Below, one piece after another: positions 44,990 through 56,469 of a DNA stretch of 64,000 bases. This DNA comes from Cephalopachus bancanus (Eukaryota; Chordata; Mammalia; Primates; Tarsiidae). The DNA is taken from NCBI GenBank assembly GCA_027257055.1, contig JAPVLO010000073.1, positions 1,922,001 to 1,986,000 on the forward strand, written 5' to 3'. The notes under the pieces were generated by a model, which was not told where the DNA came from, made no database searches, and was given only the letters and a program-made list of their open reading frames with translations. The position numbers and the translations under genes are program-made. The stretch's first letter is position 1. Each line of letters starts with the position of its first letter.

Positions 44990-45740
44990 CACATAAAAAG
45001 TGCTCAGACTCACTAATCATCAGAGAAATGCAAATCAATACCACACTGAGATACCACCTAACCCCAGTAAGAATGACCATCATTAGTAAAACAAACAACA
45101 ACAGATGCTGGCAAGGATGTGCAGAAAAACGAACACTTCTGCACTGCTAATGGGAATGCAAACTAGTGCGACCTCTTTGGAAGACAGTGTGGCAATTTTT
45201 GAAAGAACTAGAAATTGACCTTCCATATGACCCAGTAACCCCCCTAATGGGAATATACCCAGAGGAGCTCAAGTCATTCTACCCAAAAGACACCTGCACA
45301 TGCATGTTTGTCGCAGCTTTATCCACAACAGCAAAAGTATGGAACCAACCATGCTGCCCATCAAAGCTTGGACTGAATTTTTAAAATGTGGTACATATAC
45401 ACAATGGAATATCATGTAGCCATAAAGAAGGACAAACATGGACTTCGCGGCAACTTGGATGGATTAAGAGTCTATCATACTCAGTGATCTATCACAGAAA
45501 CAAAGAACAGAGTACCATATGTTCTCACTCATAAGCGGACCTTGAACAATTATCATAATACTATAAGAAAGGGATTGGCAGTAGTGGGAAACTGATAGGT
45601 GAGGGGGCGGGATTGGCAGTTGAGGGAAACTGCTAGGAGCGGGAGGAGCACACCTTATCAACAAGGGTACCTGCATAATCAATATTTGTATATCTAATCC
45701 TGAATTGTACCCTACAACTTTAAAATAAAATTTAAAAAAA
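44990..45740 (+). mobile_element. L1, 5'-truncated, with target-site duplication
   Basis: About 0.5 kb of ORF2 C-terminus plus the full 3' UTR with two tandem 'ggattggcagt' modules (45570-45640) and tail. A 72-codon frame at 45166-45384 keeps a typical L1 stretch (DLPYDPVTPLMGIYPEELKS), so this copy is comparatively young. The duplication AAATAACCAAGTCT lies at 44976-44989 and 45741-45754. Confidence 0.95.
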
Positions 45741-45754
45741 AAATAACCAAGTCT

Positions 45755-46050
45755 TTTTTTTTTTTTTTTTTGAGTTGGAGTCTCACTCTGTTGCCCAGAC
45801 TGGAGTGCAGTGGCTGCTCCCGGCCTCTGCAGCCTCGACCTGCTGGGCTCCGGCGATCCTTCAGCCTCAGCCTTCCGAGTAGCGGGAATTACAGGCATGC
45901 GCTACCACACCTGGCTGATTTTTTGATTTACTGTAGAGATGAGGTCTCGCCAAGTTGCCCAGGTGGGTCTCGAACCTGCGGGCTCAGGCAATCCACTCAT
46001 CTCAGCCTCCCAAAGCGCGAGATTACAGGCTGAGCCACCGAGCCCGGCTT
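45755..46050 (-). mobile_element. Alu dimer inserted at the 3' edge of the L1
   Basis: Reverse, strepsirrhine-type Alu. It shares its target sequence with the L1: the same AAATAACCAAGTCT recurs a third time at 46055-46068, so the Alu entered the L1 tail/duplication boundary after the L1. Diagnostic 'attacaggctgagccacc' lacks bases that human Alu has here. Confidence 0.95.
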
Positions 46051-46294
46051 AAAAAAATAACCAAGTCTTAACACAGATGTGATTCAAAGAGAAAGTGCCA
46101 TGATATGTAATACTTGGGAAATGTTTCTAGAGACAGACATTGTTGCCTGCTGCAGCCTTAAACTTCAAGTTGCAGAACTTCCCTATAACAAAAGCATTAA
46201 GTCAGGTCCTTTAGCTACCACAGACATTTAGTCTTCAAAATTGCCTCATTTTTCCACAATAATTACACCCTTGACCCATATGAACCACACAGCA

Positions 46295-46445
46295 ATCTGA
46301 TTCTAGAATCAAGTAGACCTGGATTTAGTCCATGCCATTACTATTTATAAACTGAAAATAATTCACCCTCAAGTCTCAGTCCCTATCTATAAAACAGGGA
46401 TGCTATACTTGGAAATAATGTAAATGATACATACATAACAGTATA
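46295..46445 (+). mobile_element. MIR fragment
   Basis: 'gattctagaatcaagtagacctggatttagtcc', 'caagtctcagtccctatctataaaacagggatgctatac'. Confidence 0.6.
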
Positions 46446-46554
46446 TAAATATTGATGTGGGAAGACATGCACAATACATTCTTAGGTAGGAAGAATAATT
46501 TACAAAGAAACAGAAATAACATAATAGCATTGTAAGTTTTTTAAACAGCATACA

Positions 46555-46835
46555 GTGGAAAAATGGGAGGAAGATTCTGACACATGCTATAACACAAAAG
46601 AAGCTTGAGGATATCGTGCTAAATGAAATAGCCAGTCATAGAAAGATAAATACTGTATGATCTCAGTTATATGAGGTACCTGAAGGAGTCATATTCATAA
46701 AGACAAAGTAGAAGGGTGGTTGCCAGAGGCAGAAAGGAGGGGAAAATGGGGGGATTTAGTGGGTGCTGAACTTCAGTTTTGTAAGATGAAACACGTTCTG
46801 AAGATTGGTTACATAACAGTGTGAGCATGCTCCCC
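46555..46835 (+). mobile_element. Old L1 3' end
   Basis: 'gaggatatcgtgctaaatgaaatagccagtcatagaaagataaatactgtatgatctcagttatatgaggtacctg' followed by 'ggtggttgccagaggc' is the L1MB-type ORF2 end and 3' UTR. Confidence 0.8.
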
Positions 46836-46904
46836 TAACAGGAGATTCAGCCTCCTTTGAAGCTCTGGAGCCAAGTATTAATTTCTCTCTAGTTATGAAA
46901 GTTC

Positions 46905-47880
46905 TAGATAGCATCTTCCTCTAACATAAGCCTGTTTTGTCTACACTGAAAATCTGTTTAGTGTAACCACCATCATCAATGGCCTTAGCTAGATATTGTG
47001 GATAATTTGTTGAGCTTCCACATCAACACTTGTTACTTCACCCTACATGTTTATGTATGGAGACAACTTTCCTTAAACCTCATGAACCAACCTCTGCTAC
47101 TTCAAAGTTTGTCTCTGCAGTTTCCTCACCTCTCTTAGCCTTCATAGAATTGAAGAGACCTAGGGTCATGCTCTGGATTAGGTTTTGGCTTAAAGGAATA
47201 TTGTGGCTGGTTTGATTTTCTATCTTTCTCCATATCAGCAATAAAGCTGTTTCACTTTCTTATCATTTCTGTGCTCACTGGAGTAGCACTTTTAATTTCC
47301 TTCAAGCATATTCCCCTTGCATTCACAACTGGGATAACTGGTATAAGAAGCCTAGCTTTTATCCTATGTCATAGGCTTTCGAAATGCCTTCCTCACTAAC
47401 TTTAATCATTTCTAGTATTTGATTTAAAATGAGAGACATGCAACTCTTCCTTTTACTTGAATGCTTAGAGGTCATTGTAGAGTTCTAAATTGTCCTAATT
47501 TCAATATTATTGTGTCTCAGGGAATAGGGAGGCCTGAGCAGGGAGAAAAAAAATTGGGGGAAGGCCTGGTAGATGGAGCATCAGAACACATATATTTCTC
47601 AATTAAGTTCACCATCTGATATGAGCATGGTTTGTGGTGTGCCAAAACAATTCTAATAGTGACATCAAAGAGCACTGACCACAGATCACTATAACAGATA
47701 TAGTATTAATTAAAATATTTCTGAAGTATTGCAACAAAACCAAACTGTAAGACAGAGACACAAAGTGAGCACATGCTCTTGGAAAAATGGTGCTGACTGA
47801 CTTGCTCAATGTAGGGGTGCCACAAATTTTCAATTATAAAAGCGCAGTAAAGCCAAGGGCATTAAAGCAAGGCATGCCTG
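46905..47880 (-). mobile_element. Tigger1 transposon, 5' portion
   Basis: Minus-strand Tigger1 with its outer end at 47880 (CAGGCATGCCTTGCTTTAAT read inward; consensus CAGGCATACCT). After about 400 bases of 5' UTR comes the transposase start with the CENP-B-type DNA-binding region. On the plus strand this appears as 'aatcatttctagtatttgatttaaaatgagagacatgc' and 'cctaatttcaatattattgtgtctcagggaatagggaggcc'. The DDE half and 3' end are missing. Frames are broken throughout. Confidence 0.9.
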
Positions 47881-48394
47881 TGTATGATTAGGGTCAGAAT
47901 AACTGGTTAAAAGAAGTATAAAAAAGTTTGGAAAGAATTAGGCATATTTCTGTTCTTAAATTTGTTGAAATATATTCACTTTAAATGGCAATGTCACAAG
48001 TCTTACATGTTTTAATTGTGGATAAAAAGACATACAAATATTAAAAAATAAATATTTTCTTGTTAGACCTAATACCCAGCTGTGCTTGCTGAGTGAATAA
48101 ATGAACTAGTTTATGTAGAAAACAACTCCTGAAATCTCAGAAAGGATACAACCCATTTGGAATAGGTGATTACATCACACTGCTACCGACTGGTGATAGT
48201 ATTCCTAAAACACAAGGAGGGTAAGTAGGAAAGGAAAGAGTGAATTGCTGAAACTTTAAAAGTAAAGAATGGAGAGGGTGATAGACTCATAACAACTGCT
48301 CTCCTTTAAAAGTTTTACTAATTCCAATAAAATATCGACTCTGTTCTTTAAAAGGTAAGTTGACTCTACTATAAATCAACCATAAAAAGGTATG
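47881..48394. other. Unannotated sequence
   Basis: No supported feature. Confidence 0.5.
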
Positions 48395-48545
48395 AGATGG
48401 GAAAGATAGTGGAATTAGAGCAAGATACACTTTAGATCTTTCTTTAGGCTACTCTGTGACATGAGATACGGGTTGCTGTGAGGTTCACATGAGGTACTTG
48501 GTAAAAGCAGCTTGTAAATGGTAAAGTGTCAGGAATTAATATTAT
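48395..48545 (+). mobile_element. MIR fragment
   Basis: 'agatagtggaattagagcaag', 'gagatacgggttgctgtgaggttcacatgagg', 'cagcttgtaaatggtaaagtgtcagg'. Confidence 0.6.
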
Positions 48546-50059
48546 TTATTATTAATTAAATTACTATTAGTGACTTAAATACTAAAACATCTCTGAAACA
48601 TTTCTATTTATGATCTACGTATTTACAAAATGCATTAGCTTTTTGAAGGTTAAAATGCCTTATTAAAGATAAAAAAATAACTAATGTCTCCTATGACTGA
48701 GCCATTCTTTTATATGGTATCCCATCTTCTCAATTCAATTCATAATTTTTTCCCCAGGACTTGTTTTTTCCCTAGCAAAAAACATGCCCTACATACTTTT
48801 CATGAACATAATTTATTTTTAAGTTGATATCTGGGAATGCAGCATACTATATCTTAAAACAGTGCTCTGCTGTAGTCATTGTTTCCACAATCCATCAGCT
48901 CTTAGGCAGGAAGTGTAATGTGTAAAGAAGGAACTGAATCTCTGGAGGTCTGTCAGTAATGTCCTTTAGCACTTCATTGAAACCTGACACATATAACTGT
49001 GAAAACTAGAAATATGGTTATAGTAATGGTAACAACCAATGTGATGACAGAGAGGAAAACAGGGGTCATTGGTGGCTACTGTCACAGGAGATAGCTGCAA
49101 GTGAAGTGGACTGAAACTCGGGCTAGAATTAGGATCAACAGCTTTTAGATTTTCCTGCTCTGTACACTGTTAAGAAATATTAGTTTTTAAACTTACAAAC
49201 TAGGACTTACTAACATCAAATACTTGTTCTCGTAAATCATAAATGATAATAAATAAAATGAAGAAAAATGTTAAAGTTATTTTGTCAGTATTATAATGTA
49301 TTAACAAGTACATTCCACTTCAGTAAAATTTAGATTCAACAGACCTGTTTTGGCATTTCACTAGGAATGTAAAAGATTCTAGGAATGCATGTATGTTTCT
49401 TTAAAAAGAAAAAAGTCTATGTATATTGAGGACAGATTGTATCATAATGAGCAAACACAGAGGCCTGTGAACTTCTAGGCTTTATGCAGTAGCAATATAT
49501 TTAAACACAGCCATGTTTCAAAAATAGCTGAGGAAATGAAAACATAAAACACACTAGGTTCCCACACACTACCTAAAATACTCTTAATTCCACTTGCACT
49601 CCTGATAGAAATACAGATTAAAGTGTCATTAACTTTTTTTGCCCAAAATATTCCATGAAAGTCATCTTTTTAATCATTTCTATAATTACACATTTTTTAA
49701 AGTAGGCACTATTTAAAAATATTCTAAAGCACTTATTACAAGTATTACAAGATAAAAAGCACTACAAGTAAAAATAAGAATTTATAGTCATTTTAACACC
49801 AAATATAAAGCATAAGTACAAGGAATGTAAAATATAAAATAAGTATAAAAAGAAAAATAATCAAATCTATTTTCTACAATCAAATCTATTTTCAGATACT
49901 TATCAACTAGAATCAATGCTTATTGGGAGACAGACTTCTTCATGGTAACTGGGTTATTTGAGTCATTTGGGGGATAGTTCAATGATAGCCTCTACACTTT
50001 CTCCTTAGCACAGAACAAGAACTTGGATGCACAAATCCCCTAGATCCACTCAAAGAATT
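48546..50059. other. Unannotated; small tandem at 49860-49893
   Basis: 'atcaaatctattttc' occurs twice (49860-49874, 49879-49893). Otherwise AT-rich intron-like DNA. Confidence 0.45.
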
Positions 50060-50071
50060 AAAGTGTGTGGA

Positions 50072-50378
50072 GCCAGGCTTGGTGGCTCAGCCTGTAATCC
50101 CGCGCTTTGGGAGGATGAGGTAAATGAATTTCCTGAGCCCGCAGGTTCGAGACCCGCCTGGGCAACTTGGTGAGACCTCATCTCTACAATAAACCAAAAA
50201 AAAAAAAAAAATTAGCCGGGCGTGGTAGCGCACGCCTGTAGTTCCAGCTACTTGGAAAGCTGAGGCGGAAGGATCGCCGGAGCCCAGCAGGTCGAGGCTG
50301 CAGTGACCGGGAGCAGCCACTGCACTCCAGTCTGGGCGACAGAGTGAGACTCTAACTCAAAAATAAAAAATAAAAAAT
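50072..50378 (+). mobile_element. Alu dimer with target-site duplication
   Basis: Forward strepsirrhine-type Alu, both arms, with AAAGTGTGTGGA at 50060-50071 and 50379-50390. High CpG ('gccgggcgtggtagcgcacgcc', 'ggatcgccgg') suggests it is among the younger insertions here. Confidence 0.96.
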
Positions 50379-50596
50379 AAAGTGTGTGGAAAGCATAGAG
50401 TCTTTGAACTCAGAGCCAATGCCTACAGGCTAAGGCATTCTTTTTGGTAGTTCATTTCAGTACTGGAGTGTAAATGTACTTGTATGAATTTATGAAAAAA
50501 TATAACCATAGAAATTATGTAAGATGAACCTAGGAATACTTGTGTTACATTTTTCAACAACAAAAAAGGTTTTCAAAGAAAAAAAAAGTCAAAAAC

Positions 50597-50760
50597 TAAC
50601 ATTTATTGAGTATTTTAGTGTGTGTTAGACACTGAAACACTATGGTAGAAAATTTTATATGTTGCATTATGCAATCATTTTCTCCATCTTTGCCATAAAG
50701 TCATGATAGACTCTATGTTAAAAGGCATTAAAAAAGAGGCAATCAAGAGCTACAAACTTT
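50597..50760 (-). mobile_element. MIR-like fragment
   Basis: 'aacatttattgagtattttagtgtgtgttagacactgaaacactatgg' with a poor continuation. Confidence 0.5.
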
Positions 50761-51568
50761 TTAAATATCTACCTTACTAGAGTTTTTTTTTAATTCTACA
50801 GACTGTTTACTTCTTTTCAACATATACAACATATTTCTGAGTTGTTTAAAGATTAAACAAGATGAATAGTTTATGCTTTCTCTCCAGAGAGTTGCCCATG
50901 ATGAAACAGTAAAAGTTTGAAGCCTAGTGGATAAACAGAAAAGAAAAAGATGAAAGAATCCTGTGCTATCACTCTAGATCTCTGATTATCATTGTCCAAT
51001 AAATTATTTCCAGAATGTGGGGTTCTTTTATAATGTAATTTAACAACGTTACAGTTATATATCCAAAAAACAATCATTTTCCATCTGGATCAAGTTACTT
51101 TATCAAAAATATATTATCCCTACTAATTGGTGATCATCCATATCAACGTAAAAAAAAAAAAAACTAAAAAAAAACAAATAGGATTTTTAATGAGATGCCA
51201 TAAAATTCAGCCTTTTCGATTTAAAAAGTAGACAACAGGCAGTGGCAATATCATTTTGAGAAACTCAGACCTTAGCATTGTAAAGACTATTGAAAACAAA
51301 ACAGAGATCTCTAAACAGATTCTACTCACCTTCACTATGTATGTGACATGAATCAAGTCAGCAGCAGCTGCAGTCTACAACCCATTCAAAATCCCCTCCC
51401 TGGACACTATTTTTTACAGTCCTTCGGTACACCACAGTGAAAAAAACATACACATTCTAAAAAAACTTAATTCAGGAGATGCATCTGACATTGCAAATAA
51501 ACAAACAGATGTTATGTTGTTATTTGGCTGGCACAATTTTTTCATTCAATGGCTCATAATTAAGAAAT

Positions 51569-51570
<2 letters not shown>
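50761..51570. other. Unannotated sequence
   Basis: A-rich runs near 51150. No supported feature. Confidence 0.5.

Positions 51571-51571
<1 letters not shown>

Positions 51572-51650
<79 letters not shown>
51572..51650. repeat. (CA)n microsatellite, interrupted once
   Basis: About 38 CA units with a single 'ta' interruption at 51609-51610. Confidence 0.98.
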
Positions 51651-51651
<1 letters not shown>

Positions 51652-51694
51652 CACGGCTTCCACCACAATCCTTAGGACATTAGCAGAGATTGTT

Positions 51695-51743
51695 GATCAA
51701 CTTAAGATACCTGATCAACTTAAGATCCTGATCAACTTAAGAT
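51695..51743. repeat. Three copies of a 14-bp motif containing two palindromes
   Basis: GATCAACTTAAGAT occurs exactly at 51695-51708, 51713-51726 and 51730-51743, separated by 'acct' and 'cct'. Each unit with its 5' T holds TGATCA and CTTAAG. Confidence 0.95.
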
Positions 51744-51927
51744 AGTTTGCATTGAAAATATTATGCTATCAACTGCAGGTAATTAACAAAGGTTATAAAC
51801 ATAACCAAACACTGTATAAAGACAACAATATTGTTTGACACCCCCAAATAATAGATCTTTGTTGATCTTCAGCAAATATTATTTCGACAAACTTTAGTGC
51901 TTAAGAAAACATATTCATAAAACTGAT

Positions 51928-52063
51928 GTGGTGGTATGTGGTGGTACAAAATATATTCCCAGTTACAGGGTTAGGGGGAGGCAGCTTGAGGCAGGAGGAC
52001 TGCTTGAGCCCAGGAGTTCAAGATCAGCCTGGACAACATAGCAAGATTAGTCCCTAAAAGTAA

Positions 52064-52064
<1 letters not shown>
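51928..52064 (+). mobile_element. FLAM-like Alu left-arm monomer
   Basis: 'gaggcaggaggactgcttgagcccaggagttcaagatcagcctggacaacatagcaag' is a 7SL-like left arm with no right arm. Its A-rich tail has turned into a tetranucleotide repeat. Confidence 0.8.
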
Positions 52065-52112
<48 letters not shown>

Positions 52113-52125
52113 CAGACAGATAGTA
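52065..52125. repeat. (GATA)n microsatellite
   Basis: About 12 GATA units followed by GACA units, grown from the tail of the monomer. Confidence 0.97.
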
Positions 52126-53145
52126 TTTCATAAAACAATGTCTTTTCAGGTTTTTAATGTACTTTTATTATACATAAAACATATTAGGCAAACAGAGACA
52201 TGATATTATATTTTGCTAGGACAATATAAGGATCCTGCCATTGCTATGGCATTGGAGGGAAAAATAAGAAAAATTGAACACCCTTCCCTTTTTAAATATG
52301 CCCCTTGTACAGACATTAATGTAATTATCAATCTCTCACCCATGAATACAAAAAAAAGGGAGAGTAACACTACACTATCAAAAATGATCTCTGGTGACAA
52401 CGACAGTTATATAAGACATACCTTCTTCTAAGCTTGGTCCAGAAACAATCTCAAAGCTCGTACGCTCTGTTGACAGCCTACATAGATTGCTTCTGAAAGT
52501 ATCATTATCTGACCCTGCAATTTTATCACCTTACTAACCACCTGTCCTTTCTGTAACTCACATAAACATAAAGCCTCTCCTTCCAGCTCACTTACCAAGT
52601 GAAAGGGTCCTTTCCAGGAAAATGGACACCTGAGCTCCAGGAACCATAACAGAAAACAGCAGGAAAACCACTCAACTACGCTTCATAGTTTTTTCTACTA
52701 TGTTCTTTCAGGAAAAAAGTGAAAATATAGTTCTTAAACACATTCTTCTACATAATACTACAGGAAGTTTGATTTGTTTTTTAAAGTAGAGACAGGTGAA
52801 TAGGACTTGAGGTTTCAGCTGATCAGATGATGAGAACCCCTGCTTTCTTCCCTTCATTTGCAGGAGAACAGCTTTTCAATCATCCCTGTGGATTTTTATA
52901 TACTAGATAAGTTGCCAGTTCCACTACTGCTGCTCTAAACAAATGTCAACAGCTTCTTCAGTGTTTTTCAACATCAACATTAAAACATTTTACTAATTGC
53001 TTGGTTGAAAAGAAATTTGAGATTCATAACACCATAGGCTACAATACAGAAAAACATATCCAGAAGCTTTAGAGAACATCTACCAGATGTCTGAGTTTTT
53101 CAGAGAAGAGACAATCCTTTAGATGTTAGAATTTCTAAATTTTGG
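52126..53145. other. Unannotated sequence
   Basis: Overlapping short frames on both strands at 52206-52431 are not supported as genes. Confidence 0.45.
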
Positions 53146-53155
53146 TATAATTCTT

Positions 53156-53197
53156 TTTTTTAATCAATATTTTTTATTATGGTTTTGTGGGGTACAA
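53156..53197 (-). mobile_element. Ultra-short L1-type insertion (42 bp) with perfect duplication
   Basis: TATAATTCTT at 53146-53155 and 53198-53207 flanks 42 bases. Read on the minus strand they start 'ttgtaccccaca', the last conserved bases of the local L1 3' end, and finish in an A-rich tail. Confidence 0.8.
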
Positions 53198-53207
53198 TAT
53201 AATTCTT

Positions 53208-53629
53208 ACCATCAAACAGAGCCAACAGTATTTCTCAGTGAGGGCACTATGGGTATTTTAAGCAGGACAATATTACAGTTAATACACCTGACCCCAGGGC
53301 ATTAAAGGCCCATGACTCTAACCAGTCACTGTGATAACACAAAGCCCACACACACATTGTCCCATGGCTCCTAGTTGGACAGTACTGTCTCCCAACCTTA
53401 AAGTGTATTTCCCTACCATCTTAAGTCACACAAAGCTCTGAAAAAGCTTCTCTTAATAATTCAATTATTTTGATAGACTACTGAGGTTAAATGAAGATGC
53501 AAATAAAGCTGATATGGAACACAGGACTAACCTCCTGAAAAGGCTCTTAAACAGGATACTTGAAAAAGTTCCAAAGATCACTTTGCTTTTTGGTTACTTG
53601 TTTCTCCCCTCTTAAAGGTACCTGGAAGC
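53208..53629. other. Unannotated sequence
   Basis: No supported feature. Confidence 0.5.
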
Positions 53630-53774
53630 CAGTGCTGTCTAATGTAGCCAGTGGCTATATATGGCTATTAAAATTAAAGTTCAGTTCTTCAATCATACCA
53701 GCTACAGGAACTCAGTGGACATTTCAATATAGGAACATTTCCATTATCGTAGAAAGTACTATTAGACAGCACTG
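53630..53774 (+). mobile_element. hAT-type MITE with intact terminal inverted repeats
   Basis: CAGTGCTGTCTAAT at 53630-53643 and its exact complement at 53761-53774 bound a 145-bp element with internal 'agccagtggctatatatggctatt' and 'aggaacatttccattatcgtagaaag'. The 8-bp flanks are only partly alike, consistent with age. Confidence 0.85.
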
Positions 53775-54584
53775 CTCTAAAGTTTCCTAAGCATATGACC
53801 TGCCACCTCACTGCCATTTTGAGGGTAGTTCACAGCAAAGAATTATTTAGTAGTCATAACAGAAAGTACTTACACAGTCCACAGCTCATCTCCAAACTTC
53901 TTTAACATTTGGCTTTGAAACAAAATTCCAGGCATAAGCAAATTAAAAACAAATTTCAGTATTAGGCCAAGTTGTTTAATATCTACAAAATGAATCAGTT
54001 CTCTTACATCATCTGCTAAACAAACTGTCCTACAAGATAATGTTGATCAGTGAAATAGTACCAGGAACATGCCTAACCTTTCTTTCTTCTCTAGATATCT
54101 TCTAAGGATCAAACTTTGTTTTATTAACAAAAGAAAAATGTCCAGCAGCTGGTATGCTTTCACAATGGTCTAGGTGAACTTTGGAGACCACAGAGGTACA
54201 GATGTCTATTTGTTCCTCCCAAATTCAGAGCTATTCCATCTTCTCTTTTACCTGTTACTGGATGCTCTTCCTCACAGGGTTTGCTGTTGTTCACACACTT
54301 ACCACACCTTGGAATGTGCCCAAGAAGGGGCCCAGAAGGTTGGACTCCAAGTATCTAAGATGGTTAGCATATACATTCTTATAAAAGCACTTGATAAAGC
54401 AGTAAAAGTTATTTTTCTACCTCTCTACTATTTGAAGTTGTAAGATGAGGTCAGTAATTCTGTTGTAATTCTCTGTAAATCAGAGTTCTCCAGTTTGGTG
54501 TACCTAAATTCATCAATAGGTCTACTATTTTTAAAAGGGAAGGGCGAATATTCCAATCTCAAGTAATTTAGAAGGCAGTACAGC
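53775..54584. other. Unannotated sequence
   Basis: Two overlapping frames (54174-54443, 54181-54384) show no recognisable protein family. Confidence 0.45.
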
Positions 54585-54730
54585 ACAAGCATGCCTGAGT
54601 TCCATTCATATTCCACCACAAACTGACATACCCCAAGACCTCAGGCAGGTTGCATGGTAAACCAAGGTTCTCATTTTAAAAATGGAAGATAAAAGACTAT
54701 CATGCAAAATGCTTAGCACATAGTAGGGGC
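54585..54730 (+). mobile_element. MIR fragment
   Basis: 'atgcctgagttccattcatattccaccac', 'ccccaagacctcaggcaggttgc', 'tgcttagcacatagtagg'. Confidence 0.65.
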
Positions 54731-54744
54731 ACAAGTATTTTGCT

Positions 54745-55105
54745 CTACTTTCGCCTTGGTATTCCTTCTGCCTGGAACATTTTTTCCCGGATAGTGCAGA
54801 AAGCTAGCTCCTTCTCATTCTTTAGGTTCAGTTTAAATGTCATCTTCTTAGAGAGGACTTCCCTGACCATTTCAGTTCAGTATATGGCACTGTTATTCTC
54901 CATCACAGCTGTCTGTTTAGTTCCTTCCCGTCACTTCTCATAATGTATAAGGAATTTATATATTAGTTTAGTTATTCATTATCAGTTTTTCTTACCAGAA
55001 CATAATTTCCATGAGGATATTGTATCCTCAGAGAATAGCAAAGTACCTGGCACACAGTAGATGCTCAATAAATAGTTGATCTAAGTGAGTAAATGAATTA
55101 CTAGA
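54745..55105 (+). mobile_element. L2 LINE 3' end
   Basis: 'ccttggtattccttctgcctggaacattttttccc', 'taggttcagtttaaatgtcatcttcttagagaggacttccctgacc' and 'agtacctggcacacagtagatgctcaataaatagttgatc' give the typical L2 3' UTR order. Confidence 0.88.
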
Positions 55106-55226
55106 TTAAACACAGTTAAGTGTTTTCTTTCTACAAGACTTCTCAGACTTTTCCAAGAAAATCTGCCTTGTGACTCTTCTAGAGAGTCAGAGAGTACGGA
55201 ATTTTTTTCCAGCTTACTGGCCTTCT

Positions 55227-55281
55227 ATGTTCTTTTAGAACACCTTCATGTTCTTTTAGAACATCTTTTAGAACATCTTCA
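55227..55281. repeat. 21-bp tandem repeat with palindromic core
   Basis: ATGTTCTTTTAGAACA begins at 55227 and 55248, with a third truncated unit from 55265. GTTCTTTTAGAAC is itself an inverted repeat. Confidence 0.9.
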
Positions 55282-55953
55282 TATCTCCAGAACTAATGTT
55301 TTATGGACACAAATTGGGGGAAAAAGTCAGATACAGATGTCCATTCAGTTGTGTCCTAGAAAGTATAAGAAATATCTAAATGTCATGCATACATTTTTAT
55401 CACCTTCCTTGGCAAAAAGAGGCACCATGAGAAAACACTGAAATAACAAAATCATACCAGGTGACATTCTAATTTCTGCAGATTAATAAAGGCTAATGAA
55501 TATACTCAGAAAATGATAGCTTACAAACTATAAGATTTTATGTCCTGCTGGTTAAAAAGAGACTGTATCTACATAAACAAGCCTGATATGATGAAGTAGC
55601 ACTAATAAGCACATATCATCTATCACCAGATCAACTTCTACAAGAACTGGCAGAGGTATTAGCTCAATTTCCTAGACAGTATATCCCAAAATACATTACC
55701 ACATATTTGAACATGATAAGTATCAAACAAAAAGAACTGTGAGTGTGCAGTTAATACTAGAAAGCAAAAAGTAGAAGACACATCAGTCTGTAATGGAGGT
55801 AAGAAGGGGTAGGAACCCCAGTCTAATCCTATAAACTCACTAGGAAATCCAAGAAAGCCAAATATCAGAGATCAGAAAATGGTAGCACACAGGTCATACC
55901 TAGCTCACACATGTGTCTTATTGAACCCAAACAACATTTAAAATTTTTTAAAT
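55282..55953. other. Unannotated sequence
   Basis: No supported feature. Confidence 0.5.
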
Positions 55954-55954
55954 T

Positions 55955-56244
55955 GCCGGGCTCGGTAGCTCAGTCTGTAATCCCAGCACTTTGGGAGGCT
56001 GAGGTGAGTGGATTGCCTAAGCCCGCGGGTTCAAGACCCGCCTGGGCAACTTGTCGAGACCTCATCTCTACAATAAATCAAAACTTAGCTGGGCGTGGTA
56101 GCTCACGCCTGTAGTTCCAGCTACTCGGAAGGCTGAGGCGGAAGGATCGCCGGAGCCCGGCAGGTCAAGGCTGCGGTGGCCGGGAGCGGCCACTGCACTC
56201 CAGTCTGGGTGACGGAGTGAGACTCCAACTCAAAAAAAAAAAAA
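55955..56244 (+). mobile_element. Alu dimer, CpG-rich
   Basis: Forward strepsirrhine-type Alu with many CpGs kept ('gatcgccggagcccggcagg', 'gtggccgggagcggccac'). Flanks are A/T-rich ('aaattttttaaatt' before, 'aaatttttttttaatt' after), consistent with a duplication. Confidence 0.95.
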
Positions 56245-56309
56245 TTTTTTTTTAATTAGTTGCTGGCAACTACAAACTGGGAAACATTACATAAAAATGG
56301 ACATTTCCT

Positions 56310-56469
56310 TAGCTGGGCATGGTGGAGTGCATCTGTAGTTCCAGCTACTTGGAAGGCTGAGGCGGAAGGATCACCTAAGCCCAGCAGGTCGAGGCTGAGG
56401 TGGCTGTTAGCATGCCAGTGCACTCTAGCCTGGGTGACAAGAGTGGGACTCCAACTCAAAAAAAAAAAA
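56310..56469 (+). mobile_element. Alu right-arm monomer
   Basis: Only the right arm: 'agctgggcatggtggagtgcatctgtagttccagctac' to 'gggactccaactcaaaa' plus tail. Flanks 'ggacatttcc' (56299-56308) and 'ggatgtttcc' (56470-56479) look like a decayed duplication, so it may have inserted as a 5'-truncated copy or free monomer. Confidence 0.88.

Noticed and set aside
45464..45898. 144-codon minus-strand frame
   Set aside because: Joins Alu (PVIPATRKAEAEG) to antisense L1 3' UTR; a chance fusion.
51695..51743. Short regularly spaced repeats suggesting a CRISPR array
   Set aside because: Three 14-bp units with 3-4 base spacers in a primate intron; not CRISPR architecture.
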